DNA from: Adiantum capillus-veneris
Taxonomy: Eukaryota; Streptophyta; Polypodiopsida; Polypodiales; Pteridaceae
Assembly (NCBI GenBank): GCA_014529385.2
Contig: CM043946.1
Coordinates: forward strand, 23,142,077-23,206,076
DNA: 64,000 nt
Direction of reading: 5' to 3'
This document shows, piece by piece, positions 42,150-54,542 of the stretch. Position 1 is the first letter of the stretch, and every line of letters starts with the position of its first letter. The notes under the pieces are model-generated. The model was not told the DNA's origin, made no database searches, and saw nothing but the letters and a program-made list of their open reading frames with translations. The translations under genes and the position numbers were made by a program.

Positions 42150-42460
42150 CATGTGAGTGTCCATGAGTGGTTTCTGTTTCATGCTTGGTAGCTCATGCAT
42201 ATCATAGTTGAGCAAGAAGCAACCTAATATGGACACTTCTAATTGTGAGTCAGAGTACATGACAATCTTCACAACATCTATGGTTGAGTGGGTATGGTTG
42301 AGATTCCTTATGGCTAATTTAGGTGGTTGACAGGACACTGCCAACACCATCTACACTGATAGTCAGAGCGCATTGGCAGTTGCGAGGAACCTCGTTTTTC
42401 ATACTCGCAAAAAGAACATTGAGGTGCATTACCATTATGTCAGAATGGGTACTTGCAAAG
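42150..42460 (+). pseudogene. copia RNase H fragment (decayed)
   Basis: The plus strand reads FCFMLGSSCIS, one stop, NMDTSNCESEYMTIFTT, WVWLRFLMANLGG, one stop, TIYTDSQSALAVARN and KNIEVHYHYVR. It matches the minus-strand copy at 44731-45279 (SALAVARNPIFHARIKHIEV) but is in inverted orientation. It breaks off at the start of the palindrome-C region. Confidence 0.8.
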
Positions 42461-42784
42461 TTGTAGCTTGCACGATCAATCTTTAGCTCATCTGGTGTTC
42501 TTTGCCTGAACTGTGACACGACTTTCCTAAATGGGGCTAGAACAAGGATATTCTTGCTAGTTGAAGAGATCATGACCCCATTTTGAAGGTCTCCCAATTT
42601 TTAGGTCAAAATTTTTAGTATCATTTTGCAAAAGTTACCAAAGGACCAATCTACAACTTTCAACTCCTAAAAACCCATTTTAGACAATGTCCAAATGACT
42701 CCAAAATTGCCAAGTTATAAGTATGAGGTGTTTACTAATCTTGTGAACCAAAAAGTGTTAAAAATGAGCTCTATGGCTATCAAG

Positions 42785-44198
42785 AGATAATAAGCACACT
42801 TTTTATCTACTGAGTCAATTTTGATGATGCACACTCATTAAGAATATGATCAAAAGCTCAAAAATCTTGTGTTTTGGAGCAGGAGATAATAAGTTCGCTT
42901 ATTATCTCTTGACCTAAACTGAAGGTTTTTTCCAGATTTATTGTCATACACTAGTTGTAGACACTACAAATAAGTCACTTGACAAATTTCATGAGATTTC
43001 GATCACTTGAAAAAGTCGCGCTAATCTTCTTGCCAAAAAAGCGCTTATTATCTTTTGACCCAAAATGAGGTTGTTTCCCAAGTTTCTTGACCCACACTAG
43101 TTGTAGACACTATGAACATGTCACTTCATAAGTTTCACAAAGTTTGAAACAATTTTCAAGTTTTTAGGTCCCTTTTTGTAACTGTTGTTGGATGTCGAAG
43201 AACATTGGCACAATTAGCTCTCAATAGCTCTAAATGACACCAAATTTGAAATATATAAGCTCATTGATACACAGTGGTCTAACATGTGGTATGCTCCATT
43301 GATGAAAATTATACAGTTTTGAAGACCAAAGATAATAAGTGCACTCATTATCTCCATGCCCAAATTTGCAAGATTTTCAACTTTTGATGGTTCCCACTAG
43401 TGAAGTGTATGTTCAATACGCTCTGAGTGAGGTTTTACAATTTTTGGGCAAGTCCAGATCAATCTCCCAACAATTTCTAAGTCTGGCAATTTTATTCAAG
43501 ACAAGTCACTTGAAATTTGACACAAGCACTCTATTACTACCCTAGAGCCAATCCCCTTTGAAAAAAATTCAAAAAGTTGAATTTTTTAGGTAGGAGATAA
43601 TAAGCCCATTTATTATCTCTCAAGTCAAAATGAGAGATGTTTTCCAAATTTTTGACTTGTATCGGATGTCACACTATAAACAAGTCACAAATCAAGTTTC
43701 ATAGAGTTAGGTTTAGTTTTCAAGTTTCTAAACCAAATTTTGTGTCTACAGTGGTCTTCAGTAAAATCTAAGCCTAATTGAAGACTAACAACTCCAAATG
43801 ACACCAAGATTGAATGAAGGTCTTATTATAGTATATTCTAACTTGTGGAGTTGTCAAAAGATAAAAATTGTAAAAATTTTGAAGAGCAAGTTAATAAGCG
43901 CGCTTATTATCTAGGTACCCAATTTTGCAAAATTTTCCAGCTTTTTTAACTCACACACTTAAAACAAGTTATTTTAAGACCTCCCAAGAAGTTTCAATCA
44001 ATTTTGTTCTATTTTGAGTGTTCTTAGCTTTAGTTACCTGTCTATTTAGAGTGAAAGTTGTCTTGGCTCAATTTTGCACTCAAATGGACTCACAATCTTT
44101 TGAGCCTTCAAAAACGTGTTAGCATATCACCCACACAAGATATCCATGTGAAAAAAGCTCAATTTTAGGTCTAAGGAAAAAAAGTGCTTATGATCTAC
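42785..44198. repeat. Palindrome array C: stem AGATAATAAG...CTTATTATCT
   Basis: Copies, by centre: 42796 (loop caca, one stem mismatch), 42895 (11-bp perfect arms at 42883-42893 and 42898-42908 around ttcg), 43042 (right half plus AAGCGCTT), 43341 (one mismatched pair, centre GTGCAC), 43606 (loop ccca), 43900 (perfect 18 bp at 43892-43909, centre GCGC) and a right-half remnant near 44185. Spacings are about 99, 147, 299, 265, 294 and 285 bp. The region has no gene. A short minus-strand ORF start at 42597-42463 lies downstream, as with arrays A and B, but its family is unknown. Confidence 0.85.
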
Positions 44199-44199
44199 A

Positions 44200-44730
44200 A
44201 GCCAAAATTTGCACTTGTTGGAAATTTTGATGGCAATCACGTTTTATATAGTCTTTGCAAGTACTTTTGGCCAAAAAAATTCACATCTGCATGCATCTAT
44301 CACAAGGGAGATGATGAGCATTTTTTTGGTTGAATTTAACAATTTTTCCTGAAAGCTGATTTTTGACTTACCAACAAGTTGCTACATCTTTTCCAAGATT
44401 CATGATGACCAAAAATGTTGTTTTTGTTGGAAATAAGGTTGCATGGAAACATAGACAAGTTGGAGAACACAAAGGAATCTCAAGGCACATAACAAAGAGT
44501 ATATTACTCAGTGTGCAATGGAAAGATAAGTTAGCCCTAGAGTGATGGGCATATATACAATGCACGGGGGAAAAAACCTCCTAGCGAGGGAAAAAATGCC
44601 CCGAAGGTCCTAAATGTGTTCACACACATTACTACCACATGTATATGGAAACAAATCCCCCTTCGAAGTGATGCAATGAACGAGAGGTGGCACATAGAGT
44701 ATAGGGAAGTGCCATGCCCTAAGGACAGGA
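44200..44730. other. No gene recognised
   Basis: Sequence between palindrome array C and the copia RNase H. The minus strand just below 44731 should hold the end of the copia element and its LTR; 'gcacggggga' and 'cctagcgagggaaaaa' around 44560-44600 are not readable as a clear PPT. Confidence 0.3.
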
Positions 44731-45279
44731 TCAGTCCACAAAGGGGAGTAAGGCCAAATCTTTGCCGAAAGCTTTGAACTTCTCATGAGACAATGCCTTT
44801 GTGAAACGATTTGCGAGGTTGTCGTGCATTGGCACATAAACCAAACTGATCTCTCCTCCTGAGAGCCTCTCCTTGACATAGTGGTAATGCACCTCAATGT
44901 GCTTTATGCGAGCATGAAAAATTGGGTTCCTTGCAACTGCCAATGCACTCTGACTATCAGTGTAGATGATGTTGGTAGTGTCATGTCCAACACCCAAATT
45001 AGCCATAATGTGTCTGAGCCATACACACTCAATTGTAGCTGTGAAGACCACCATGTCCTCAGATTCATAATTGGAAGTGGCCATAGTAGGTTTCTTATTG
45101 CTCAACCATGATATGCATGAATTGCTAAGCATGAAACAAAAACCACTTGTGGACACTCGCGTGACAACCAACCCAATTTTAGTTTGAAAAATCATGTAAA
45201 TATGGTGGCAAATTATCCCCCCTTGGGATAAAACAACCCAAGATGTAAAGTGCCACTCAACGAAAGGCCTGCTTGCCAA
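44731..45279 (-). pseudogene. copia RNase H, end of pol
   Basis: A 182-codon frame reads STSGFCFMLSNSCISWLSNK, TMATSNYESEDMVVF, CVWLRHIMANLGV, IYTDSQSALAVARNPIFHAR and NLANRFTKALSHEKFK. It is a nearly complete C-terminal RNase H of a copia element. In the minus direction it follows the RT remnant at 45602-45326 and belongs to the copia element that the Tat-like element split. Confidence 0.88.
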
Positions 45280-45325
45280 TGATTAGATCCTAGGCTATGC
45301 ATAAATCTACTTGTGAGACTGCAAA

Positions 45326-45602
45326 CTAAATATCGGGCCTCATGTTGCATACATAAATAAGGCATCCAACATCAATTTGGTAAAGAGTGACATCGATAGG
45401 ATCACCAACATCATGAAGACTCAATTTTAAACCTATTTCCATGGGAGTGGCAATAGGTTTGCAATCCTCAAGTACAAACTTAAATAGCAATGTCTCTATG
45501 TAACTTCTTTGACACAAGGCAACACCACCATCACACTGCTTAAACTGTATGCTGAAGTAATGATGCAATAGGTTTGCAATCCTCAAGTCCAAACTTAAAT
45601 AG
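45326..45602 (-). pseudogene. copia RT C-terminal part (left of the Tat-like insertion)
   Basis: It reads IQFKQCDGGVALCQRSYIET, then LEDCKPIATPMEIGLKLSLH and VGCLIYVCNMRPDI, the end of copia RT (Q..Y...LL..F...C...TPM). The target stretch is present twice: text starting 'caatcctcaagt.caaacttaaat' occurs at about 45460 and 45580, showing a local duplication in the copia copy before or at insertion. Confidence 0.85.
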
Positions 45603-48343
<2,741 letters not shown>

Positions 48344-48358
48344 TTAGCCCTCCCCCAA
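48344..48358 (-). promoter_or_regulatory. 3' polypurine tract of the Tat-like element
   Basis: Minus-strand cttgggggagggctaa lies directly before the LTR start TGATAGCC. Confidence 0.75.
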
Positions 48359-48371
48359 GATGATGGTATAT

Positions 48372-50735
48372 TCATGTACCATCATAGAGCATCTTTTCCA
48401 AAGAGAGTGCTTCAGAGTCCTTGACGAGATCTTTATTGTTTGGCCCCTCAGAATTTTGGCTAGAGTTACACTCATGCTTCATGTAACAATACTTACATGA
48501 GACAGTGGCCTTTTGACATATCTTTGGTAGATCCTTTGGTAGAAGGCGACTCAAATAGGGCTTCAAGCGATACCCGTTTACTTTCCTGGAGTGCTCTTTA
48601 CCATTCAAGTCCATAAGCTGATAGTAACTTGAATTGAAAGCCTTCTTGACTATGTATGGCCCTTGCCATCTTGTTTCAAATTTGGCATCAAAACGATTAT
48701 CGAGTCGATTGTCATACCTTAGCACAAGATCTCCTTCATTGATGCCTTTGTCCTTCAGTTTCTTGTCAAGCTCCTCCTTTGTCTGTGTGGCTTTCCTCTT
48801 ATAGCACTCGTATGTTGCTTCTCTTTTCCACTCCAGCTCAGCTAAGGTAAGAAGTCGATCCATGCATGCTTCTTGATCATCTTGTGCTGATTTGCCATGA
48901 AGTCGCATTGTTGGAATGTTTAGCTCAATTGGCTGTAAAGCCTCTTGACCATAGACCAAGTGAAATGGTGTGAACTCCGTGGCTTCCCTATATGTGGTTC
49001 GATACGCCCACAAGGCACCATCCAAGAAGTCATCCCACAACTTTGTCTTGTTTTTCACCATCTTTCTAATGATACCTGCAATGACACCATTAGCTTTTTT
49101 TACCAAACCATTTGATTGGGGATAGTAGGGTGTACTGTGACGATGTAGAATGTGAAGTTCTTCGCAGACTTCTGTGAGCAATCCCTTTCTAAACCCTGGA
49201 CCATTATCAGAAACAATCTCCAAAGGTGTGCCAAATCTACAACAAATGTGAGTGTAGACGAATTTGCTCACTGTCTTCTCATTTACCTTTGCCACACTTT
49301 GTGCTTCCACCCACCTTGTCATATAGTCTACAACCACTAGAATGTAGAGTTTACCATTTTTTGTCCTAGGTAGAGGACCCATAGCATCAATGCCCCACTT
49401 TTCAAAGGGTCCATTTGCAAGCACGATTTGCCTTGAACCATAAACCAATCTTCTATTCCCATTTACCTGACAATTGTGACAACTTTTACACCAATGTTGG
49501 ACATCCACATGCAGACTTGGCCAAACATACCCCGCAAGCAAAATCTTCTTCACAGTTAATTCTTGGGCAAAATGACCATCACATGCTTCTTCATGCAAAC
49601 CTTTTAGAATGGCTGGAATTTCCTCAATAGTTGGTACTCTTCTGCATACTTGATCCCTCCCTCTTTGATAGAGGGAGCCTTCTAGGAAGAGATATGCGCT
49701 TGCCTTCTTCATGAGTCTCCTCTTCTGAGCCTTCGTGAAGTCTTGTGGAAACTCGCCCTCCAAAATGTAGCTAATAATGGGAGTCAATGACTCCAATCCC
49801 TGGTATCTCGGTTGCTTGACAGTTGCTGCCACCATGATGACCTGCACTTCTTTCTCAACACATGTAACTACTTGCTGTGCAAGTAAATCGGCATCTTCAT
49901 TCTCTTTCCTAGGAATATGATATAGTTGCACTTCTTTAAATTGATTAAACAATCTACGAATGGCATGAAATTTTGTCCGTAAGCTTTCATTCTTGCATGC
50001 CCAAATGCCTAAAATCTGTTTAACAATGAGAAGTGCATCTCCCTTTACCATGAGGCGTTGTATCCCTTGGCCAATGCACATCTTCAAACCATGAAGTAGT
50101 GTGTCGTATTCTGCTTCATTGTTGCTAGTTGAACATGGTAGATTGACCTTCTCTTTCATGACCACCTCTCCACTTGGGTTGAGCAACACTAGCCCTCCCC
50201 CTGCTTTTCCTGTGGCTCGACGAAAAGCTCCATCAAAGAACAAGGTAAAAGCATTAGGAATACTTTTTGGTGGTGGCAATGGTAGGGTCTTTACTTCAGG
50301 CACCTTAATCTCCTTTTCATGCACCCTATAAGTGAGAATCCCTGCCAATTGTGCACGCACACTATCTTCTACCTTGAAAGAGTATTGAAACTCTTGCAAC
50401 TCCATAATCCACTTTGAGATCCTAGTACTAAGATTCATTTGAGATGACACCCAAGGGAACAAATTCTCTGCGGTGAGGATTACAAAAGGTTTTGGGAGCA
50501 AGTAGGATCTAAAATTCCTTATCGCAAACATGAGAGAAAGCATCATGAGTTTTGCCTCCGTGTAGCCTCTCTCTAAAGCATTCATGACCCTACTAGCAAA
50601 GTAGATGGGCCGCATCCTGGTACTATAGGGATCTTGTTGTAACGAAACTACACCAATTGTTTCCCTTCCAACACTAGAGCTAACAAAGAATGTGTACTCC
50701 CAACAAGGAGGCATGAGTGTTGGTAGCTCTGACAA
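48372..50735 (-). CDS. Tat-like element RNase H, second RNase H and integrase
   Basis: 787 codons. RT-type RNase H: RPIYFASRVMNALERGYTEA, KLMMLSLMFAIRNFRSYLL. A second, archaeal-type RNase H: FTLFFDGAFRRATGKAGGG, TSNNEAEYDTLLHGL, MVKGDALLIV, NEDADLLAQ, with its D-E-D-D residues present. Integrase: H2C2 (HEEACDGHFA, CKSCHNC), core D (WGIDAMG), D (IVSDNGPGF), but the position of the catalytic Glu after SNGLV is Lys (about 49095), so strand transfer should be lost. The C-terminal domain has EGDLVLRYDN and WQGPYIVKKAF. It ends close to the PPT (48344-48358). Confidence 0.9.
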   Translation of the reverse strand: MSELPTLMPPCWEYTFFVSSSVGRETIGVVSLQQDPYSTRMRPIYFASRVMNALERGYTEAKLMMLSLMFAIRNFRSYLLPKPFVILTAENLFPWVSSQMNLSTRISKWIMELQEFQYSFKVEDSVRAQLAGILTYRVHEKEIKVPEVKTLPLPPPKSIPNAFTLFFDGAFRRATGKAGGGLVLLNPSGEVVMKEKVNLPCSTSNNEAEYDTLLHGLKMCIGQGIQRLMVKGDALLIVKQILGIWACKNESLRTKFHAIRRLFNQFKEVQLYHIPRKENEDADLLAQQVVTCVEKEVQVIMVAATVKQPRYQGLESLTPIISYILEGEFPQDFTKAQKRRLMKKASAYLFLEGSLYQRGRDQVCRRVPTIEEIPAILKGLHEEACDGHFAQELTVKKILLAGYVWPSLHVDVQHWCKSCHNCQVNGNRRLVYGSRQIVLANGPFEKWGIDAMGPLPRTKNGKLYILVVVDYMTRWVEAQSVAKVNEKTVSKFVYTHICCRFGTPLEIVSDNGPGFRKGLLTEVCEELHILHRHSTPYYPQSNGLVKKANGVIAGIIRKMVKNKTKLWDDFLDGALWAYRTTYREATEFTPFHLVYGQEALQPIELNIPTMRLHGKSAQDDQEACMDRLLTLAELEWKREATYECYKRKATQTKEELDKKLKDKGINEGDLVLRYDNRLDNRFDAKFETRWQGPYIVKKAFNSSYYQLMDLNGKEHSRKVNGYRLKPYLSRLLPKDLPKICQKATVSCKYCYMKHECNSSQNSEGPNNKDLVKDSEALSLEKMLYDGT

Positions 50736-50742
50736 AATGACT

Positions 50743-51963
50743 TTAATGTTGGTGAAGTAACTCCGAGGCTAAGTGAATGAAGCGTGACATATACTTCACC
50801 TTTTGAATGAATGAGATGACCTCCTTAAGACTCTTGGGTGATGGTAGCTCAATAAGAGCCTTTGCCTTTGAAGGATCCACTTCAATGCCTTTGTAAGAAA
50901 CTTTATGACCAAGCAAGATTACTTCATCCTCACCTATATGGCACTTGTCGGGGTTGAGTTGACCTCCCATGTCGTAGAGCTTCTTTAAACCTTCTTCTAC
51001 CCTTTGTAAATGCAATGATTTTGAGCTATAAACACAAAAATCATCAATGAACACCCTAATTGACTTTCCAAAGAATGCTTGAAACACCATATTCATGAAA
51101 CGTTGGAATGTTGCAGGAGCATTTGTCAGACCAAATGGCATGACTCTAAAAGCATAACAACCCCAAGGAGTGATAAAGGTTGTTTTCAATTGATCCTCCA
51201 ATGCAATCCCTATTTGAAAGTAACCTGAGTAACCATCGCACACAGTGTATTTCTCATGACCAGCTACCTCATTTAGTATCTCATCCTGGAATGGGAGGGG
51301 AAAGTGATCTCTCTTTGTTGCCTCATTAAGGGGACGGTAGTCCACACACACCCTCCACTTGCCATTTTTCTTAGGAGTGACAACAACAAGAGAGACCCAC
51401 TCTGAATTCTCCACTGGATAAATGAAACCTGCTGCTAGAAGCTTTCTTACCTCCTTGAGTAGAGCCTGTTCCTTTATAACTCCTAGCCTTCGTAGCTTCT
51501 GAGCTTTAGGTGTGGCCTCAGGCTTTAACTCAATCTTGTGTTGAACAACATCTACCCCACGCACGTCAGTGTAGTCTTTAGCAAAAAGCCTAGGAAACTT
51601 CCTTAGCACACATTTGAACTCCTCTCTTTCATCCTTTGTAAGTGTTGTTGATAGCATACCTTCCAGCATCCCTTCATCTTGAACACCTTCGTTCTCTTGA
51701 GGAGCTACCTCCTCCAAGCCTTGACAAGAGGTCTCTTGGTTGCTTGGCTTAAACCTTACCCCCATGACTTCGATGGAAGACTCCTCTTCAGTAATGCTGC
51801 CGCTACTTTCTTCTTCTGAAGTGCTATCGGTCCAACCTTCTGCCGTCTCACTTTGAGATGATTCTTCATGGAGCTCCTCTTGGCGTTGCTCCTTCATGTC
51901 AAAGACAACCTTCTTATGATTGTCATTCTTGCAAATTAATTTCCCACTCTCCCAATCCTGCAA
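50743..51963 (-). CDS. Tat-like element reverse transcriptase
   Basis: 406 codons in the frame of gag-PR, after a single TGA. An acidic N-terminal linker is followed by RT: SLVVVTPKKNGKWRVCVDYR, LNEATKRDHFPLP, GYSGYFQI, CYAFRVMPFGLTNAPATFQ, VFIDDFCVYS (active site FIDD) and LGHKVSYKGIEVDPSKAKAL. The ORF stops at 50743 shortly after YMSRFIHLASELL, and the polyprotein continues in another frame (50735), so a frameshift, and probably a short loss, separates RT from RNase H. Confidence 0.9.
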   Translation of the reverse strand: MQDWESGKLICKNDNHKKVVFDMKEQRQEELHEESSQSETAEGWTDSTSEEESSGSITEEESSIEVMGVRFKPSNQETSCQGLEEVAPQENEGVQDEGMLEGMLSTTLTKDEREEFKCVLRKFPRLFAKDYTDVRGVDVVQHKIELKPEATPKAQKLRRLGVIKEQALLKEVRKLLAAGFIYPVENSEWVSLVVVTPKKNGKWRVCVDYRPLNEATKRDHFPLPFQDEILNEVAGHEKYTVCDGYSGYFQIGIALEDQLKTTFITPWGCYAFRVMPFGLTNAPATFQRFMNMVFQAFFGKSIRVFIDDFCVYSSKSLHLQRVEEGLKKLYDMGGQLNPDKCHIGEDEVILLGHKVSYKGIEVDPSKAKALIELPSPKSLKEVISFIQKVKYMSRFIHLASELLHQH

Positions 51964-51966
51964 AGC

Positions 51967-53586
51967 TCACATTTTCATTAGCCATGGTCTTCCTAGGATA
52001 AATGGATAACCACTTCCCTTGGTCGACATAACATAAAAATCCACCGCTTTCTTAATGCCAAAGGCCTCTACAAAGACATTTTTACAAATGCCTACACACC
52101 TAGCCTTGCTATTGTTTGCCATCTTGACTTTGATTTCAGGTGTCTCATGGATGTGCATGCCTAGTCTTTGCATGAGTCCCTCTGTCATGATGCAAATTTG
52201 TGCACCCCCATCCACTAGACCTTTCCTAACCAATCTTCCTTTGATGTAACAGTCTAGCACCGGTGTAATGTCCTCATTCATTTCAGCTTGTGCAGTTTTT
52301 ACATTAGGCACACTCTCTTTTACCTTTCTCCTAGTGCTAACTGCCCTTGTTAAATCCCTCCTAACTTGTGGACATAATGCAAGAAATTGAGGCCATGAGA
52401 TATCAGGACCCTTACCTCTCATGTCTTCCAACAGGTTGTATGGAGCCATTCCATGTCCAAAAGGAAAGTCTTGGAGGTTGATACGACGTCGAGTCTTCTT
52501 GGATTCCTTGGTCTCCTTTGCCTTCTTTTCTCGTCCATGGTCACTTTGTGATGTAACTCCTTCCTTCTCCTTACCTTTCCCTCGGCCACGCTTAATGCCA
52601 TTTGCTTCCATGTCAACCTCATTTGAGTTTGTCACCTCTACCACATGCACATTTGGATCTGGCAAAGGTGGAACTCCTTCTACCCCTTGTGGAGGTGGTC
52701 TTGGTCCATTTGGTCTTTGTAGAAGCCTTGGTTGTTGACCAGTTCCTTCACCTGCATTCATCACTGGGTAATTCAAGTTAGGTCTCCCTGGCTCCCCACG
52801 GGGCCAAGGACAATTATACATCCCATGTCCAGACTCTCCGCAATTCCAACATTGCAAGACTCTCCTAGTTCGTGGCTCTCTCTCTTCTGACTTCTTTGCT
52901 TGTCCCTTTGGACCTACAGCTTGTGCAAGGTGAATTGACAGGCTGCTTAAAGATTCATTTAACTTCTCAATCACTTCAGCCGTTACCTCAGGAAGCTCCC
53001 TAGATGTTGATGCTTGTGACTTACCTTTGGGTCTAAGACCTTCTATTGGAACCTCTCCCCTTAAGCACTTGAGTTTCCTATACTTCTCAGCAGCCCTAGT
53101 TTCAGCTGCATCAAAAGTAGTAGGTGCACCCTCCTCAACTTTTACCTTAAGGTCAGAAAAGGGTCCGGCTATGAACCTCTCCTTCTTTAAAAATTCTGCA
53201 CCATCACCAGGGTTAGCAACATTTCGTATCCATAGAGCCCTAAGACGTAGAAACTCTTGCTTGTACAAGTAGTAGTCATCTAAGTCTTTTTGCTTATGAG
53301 AAACAATGTCTTGCCATAGTTTTTGAGTGTTTTGGGGATCAAAGAAGTATCTCTTAAAACGATTCAAAACTTCTGTGTAATTCCCCTTAACTTCCTCAGG
53401 CAAAGAGTCAAACCAAGTACTAACATCTTTCCTAAGGACCACCTCAAACATTTCTACACGTTCTTGATCCGTTACTTTCCTCTTGATACGGCAAGACATC
53501 TTGAAATTTGCTAAAAATAATTCTGCATCCTCTCCAAGCTCTCCAAAGAAAAGAGGATATCCAGACATTTGGCGTTGGCTTTCCAT
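51967..53586 (-). CDS. Tat-like element gag and protease
   Basis: 539 codons from ATG 53586. Gag core: YPLFFGELGEDAELFLANFK, WFDSLPEEVKGNYTEVLNRF, LDDYYLYKQEFLRLR. Zinc knuckle CWNCGESGHGMYNC at about residues 243-256, then a Pro-rich and a Lys/Arg-rich linker. Protease at the end: VDGGAQICIM (active-site loop reads DGG rather than DTG/DSG) and YPFILGRPWLMKM. The ORF is closed by a TGA at 51967-51969 that is in the same frame as the following RT ORF. It might be read through to make gag-pol, or it may be a lesion. The frame is otherwise intact. Confidence 0.88.
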   Translation of the reverse strand: MESQRQMSGYPLFFGELGEDAELFLANFKMSCRIKRKVTDQERVEMFEVVLRKDVSTWFDSLPEEVKGNYTEVLNRFKRYFFDPQNTQKLWQDIVSHKQKDLDDYYLYKQEFLRLRALWIRNVANPGDGAEFLKKERFIAGPFSDLKVKVEEGAPTTFDAAETRAAEKYRKLKCLRGEVPIEGLRPKGKSQASTSRELPEVTAEVIEKLNESLSSLSIHLAQAVGPKGQAKKSEEREPRTRRVLQCWNCGESGHGMYNCPWPRGEPGRPNLNYPVMNAGEGTGQQPRLLQRPNGPRPPPQGVEGVPPLPDPNVHVVEVTNSNEVDMEANGIKRGRGKGKEKEGVTSQSDHGREKKAKETKESKKTRRRINLQDFPFGHGMAPYNLLEDMRGKGPDISWPQFLALCPQVRRDLTRAVSTRRKVKESVPNVKTAQAEMNEDITPVLDCYIKGRLVRKGLVDGGAQICIMTEGLMQRLGMHIHETPEIKVKMANNSKARCVGICKNVFVEAFGIKKAVDFYVMSTKGSGYPFILGRPWLMKM

Positions 53587-53671
53587 TGAATTGATTTCAA
53601 AGTGACACCCGTTTTTGTTTTTCTTTCTTAAAAAGATTTACACAATAATGTTTTCTAGCTTGCAATCTATT

Positions 53672-54124
53672 CTACAACAAAATAAAGATATTCACATCAA
53701 ACGACCTATGATAATCAATAAGAGGTAGGATGACAGGGTTTGGTGATGCGAGAATTTCTCCTACTCTTTGGGCACCAAACATGAACACCATACGTTGTTG
53801 AAAATGGATTTTCCTACTAATTGCAATGTTTATTCTAATGTGTGGAGGGAAATGGAAGGGGAAAACCTCTATTCCTGGGCCATTATCCATGGTCTATGCA
53901 TGACCTAATGCTTAAAACAAAACAAAAATATAGACGTCCAAACTAAGGTCATACCTAATGAGAGGCAAAATAAAAGGATTTACTGAAGCGTTTATCTCAG
54001 CCAACCTAAGAGGACCTAAAATTCTACGAATGACACGTTGAAATTGCAACTTAGTACTAACAATTATGTGTATCTTTTGCCTTCCAATGGGAATGAAGGG
54101 ATCATACAAATTTTCGTGATTCAT
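53672..54124 (-). repeat. Leader units with two ~70-codon ORFs
   Basis: The ORFs 54124-53912 (VSTKLQFQRVIR, ILPLIRYDLSLDV) and 53890-53672 (ISRKIHFQQRMVF, ILPLIDYHRSFDV) lie between the PBS and gag. They are mutual repeats and homologues of 6945-7372. Protein-level similarity between loci (for example SRKIHFQQR, STKLQFQR) suggests either constrained small peptides or a constrained leader RNA. Confidence 0.65.
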
Positions 54125-54177
54125 GCAAACTACTTGACTATGCTAAAGGTTGATTCTACACAAAAATACACAAGCCG

Positions 54178-54198
54178 TCCTCAGTGGGGGCACCAATT
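54178..54198 (-). promoter_or_regulatory. Putative primer-binding site
   Basis: Minus-strand attggtgcccccactgagg begins directly after the LTR end (…cctca). Position and the TGG start are right for a tRNA primer site; I have not matched it to a particular tRNA. Confidence 0.55.
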
Positions 54199-54462
54199 TG
54201 AGGTGGTCCGGGGCGGGCAACAAGAAGAGCAACCTCTAGACACCCTTCAAGGCTCCCGTGCTACTCAATGGGGCTGGGGCACAACACAACACAAACCAAA
54301 ACAACAAACCCACAGCCAAATCCCAACTACACAAGGGGCACCACCTAGTTTAAGAGCGAACTAGGATGCAAAAGAGGAGAATCGTTAGAGCAACCCACAA
54401 ACAAGTAAGGAATTTACACTAACCCTAACACCAATGAAACACTCTCACACACTAAAACACGA

Positions 54463-54542
<80 letters not shown>

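Noticed and set aside
3159-44198. CRISPR-like repeats with spacers
   Set aside because: The repeats are palindromes ~290 bp apart with diverged spacers, in a plant retroelement context; unit size and setting are wrong for CRISPR.
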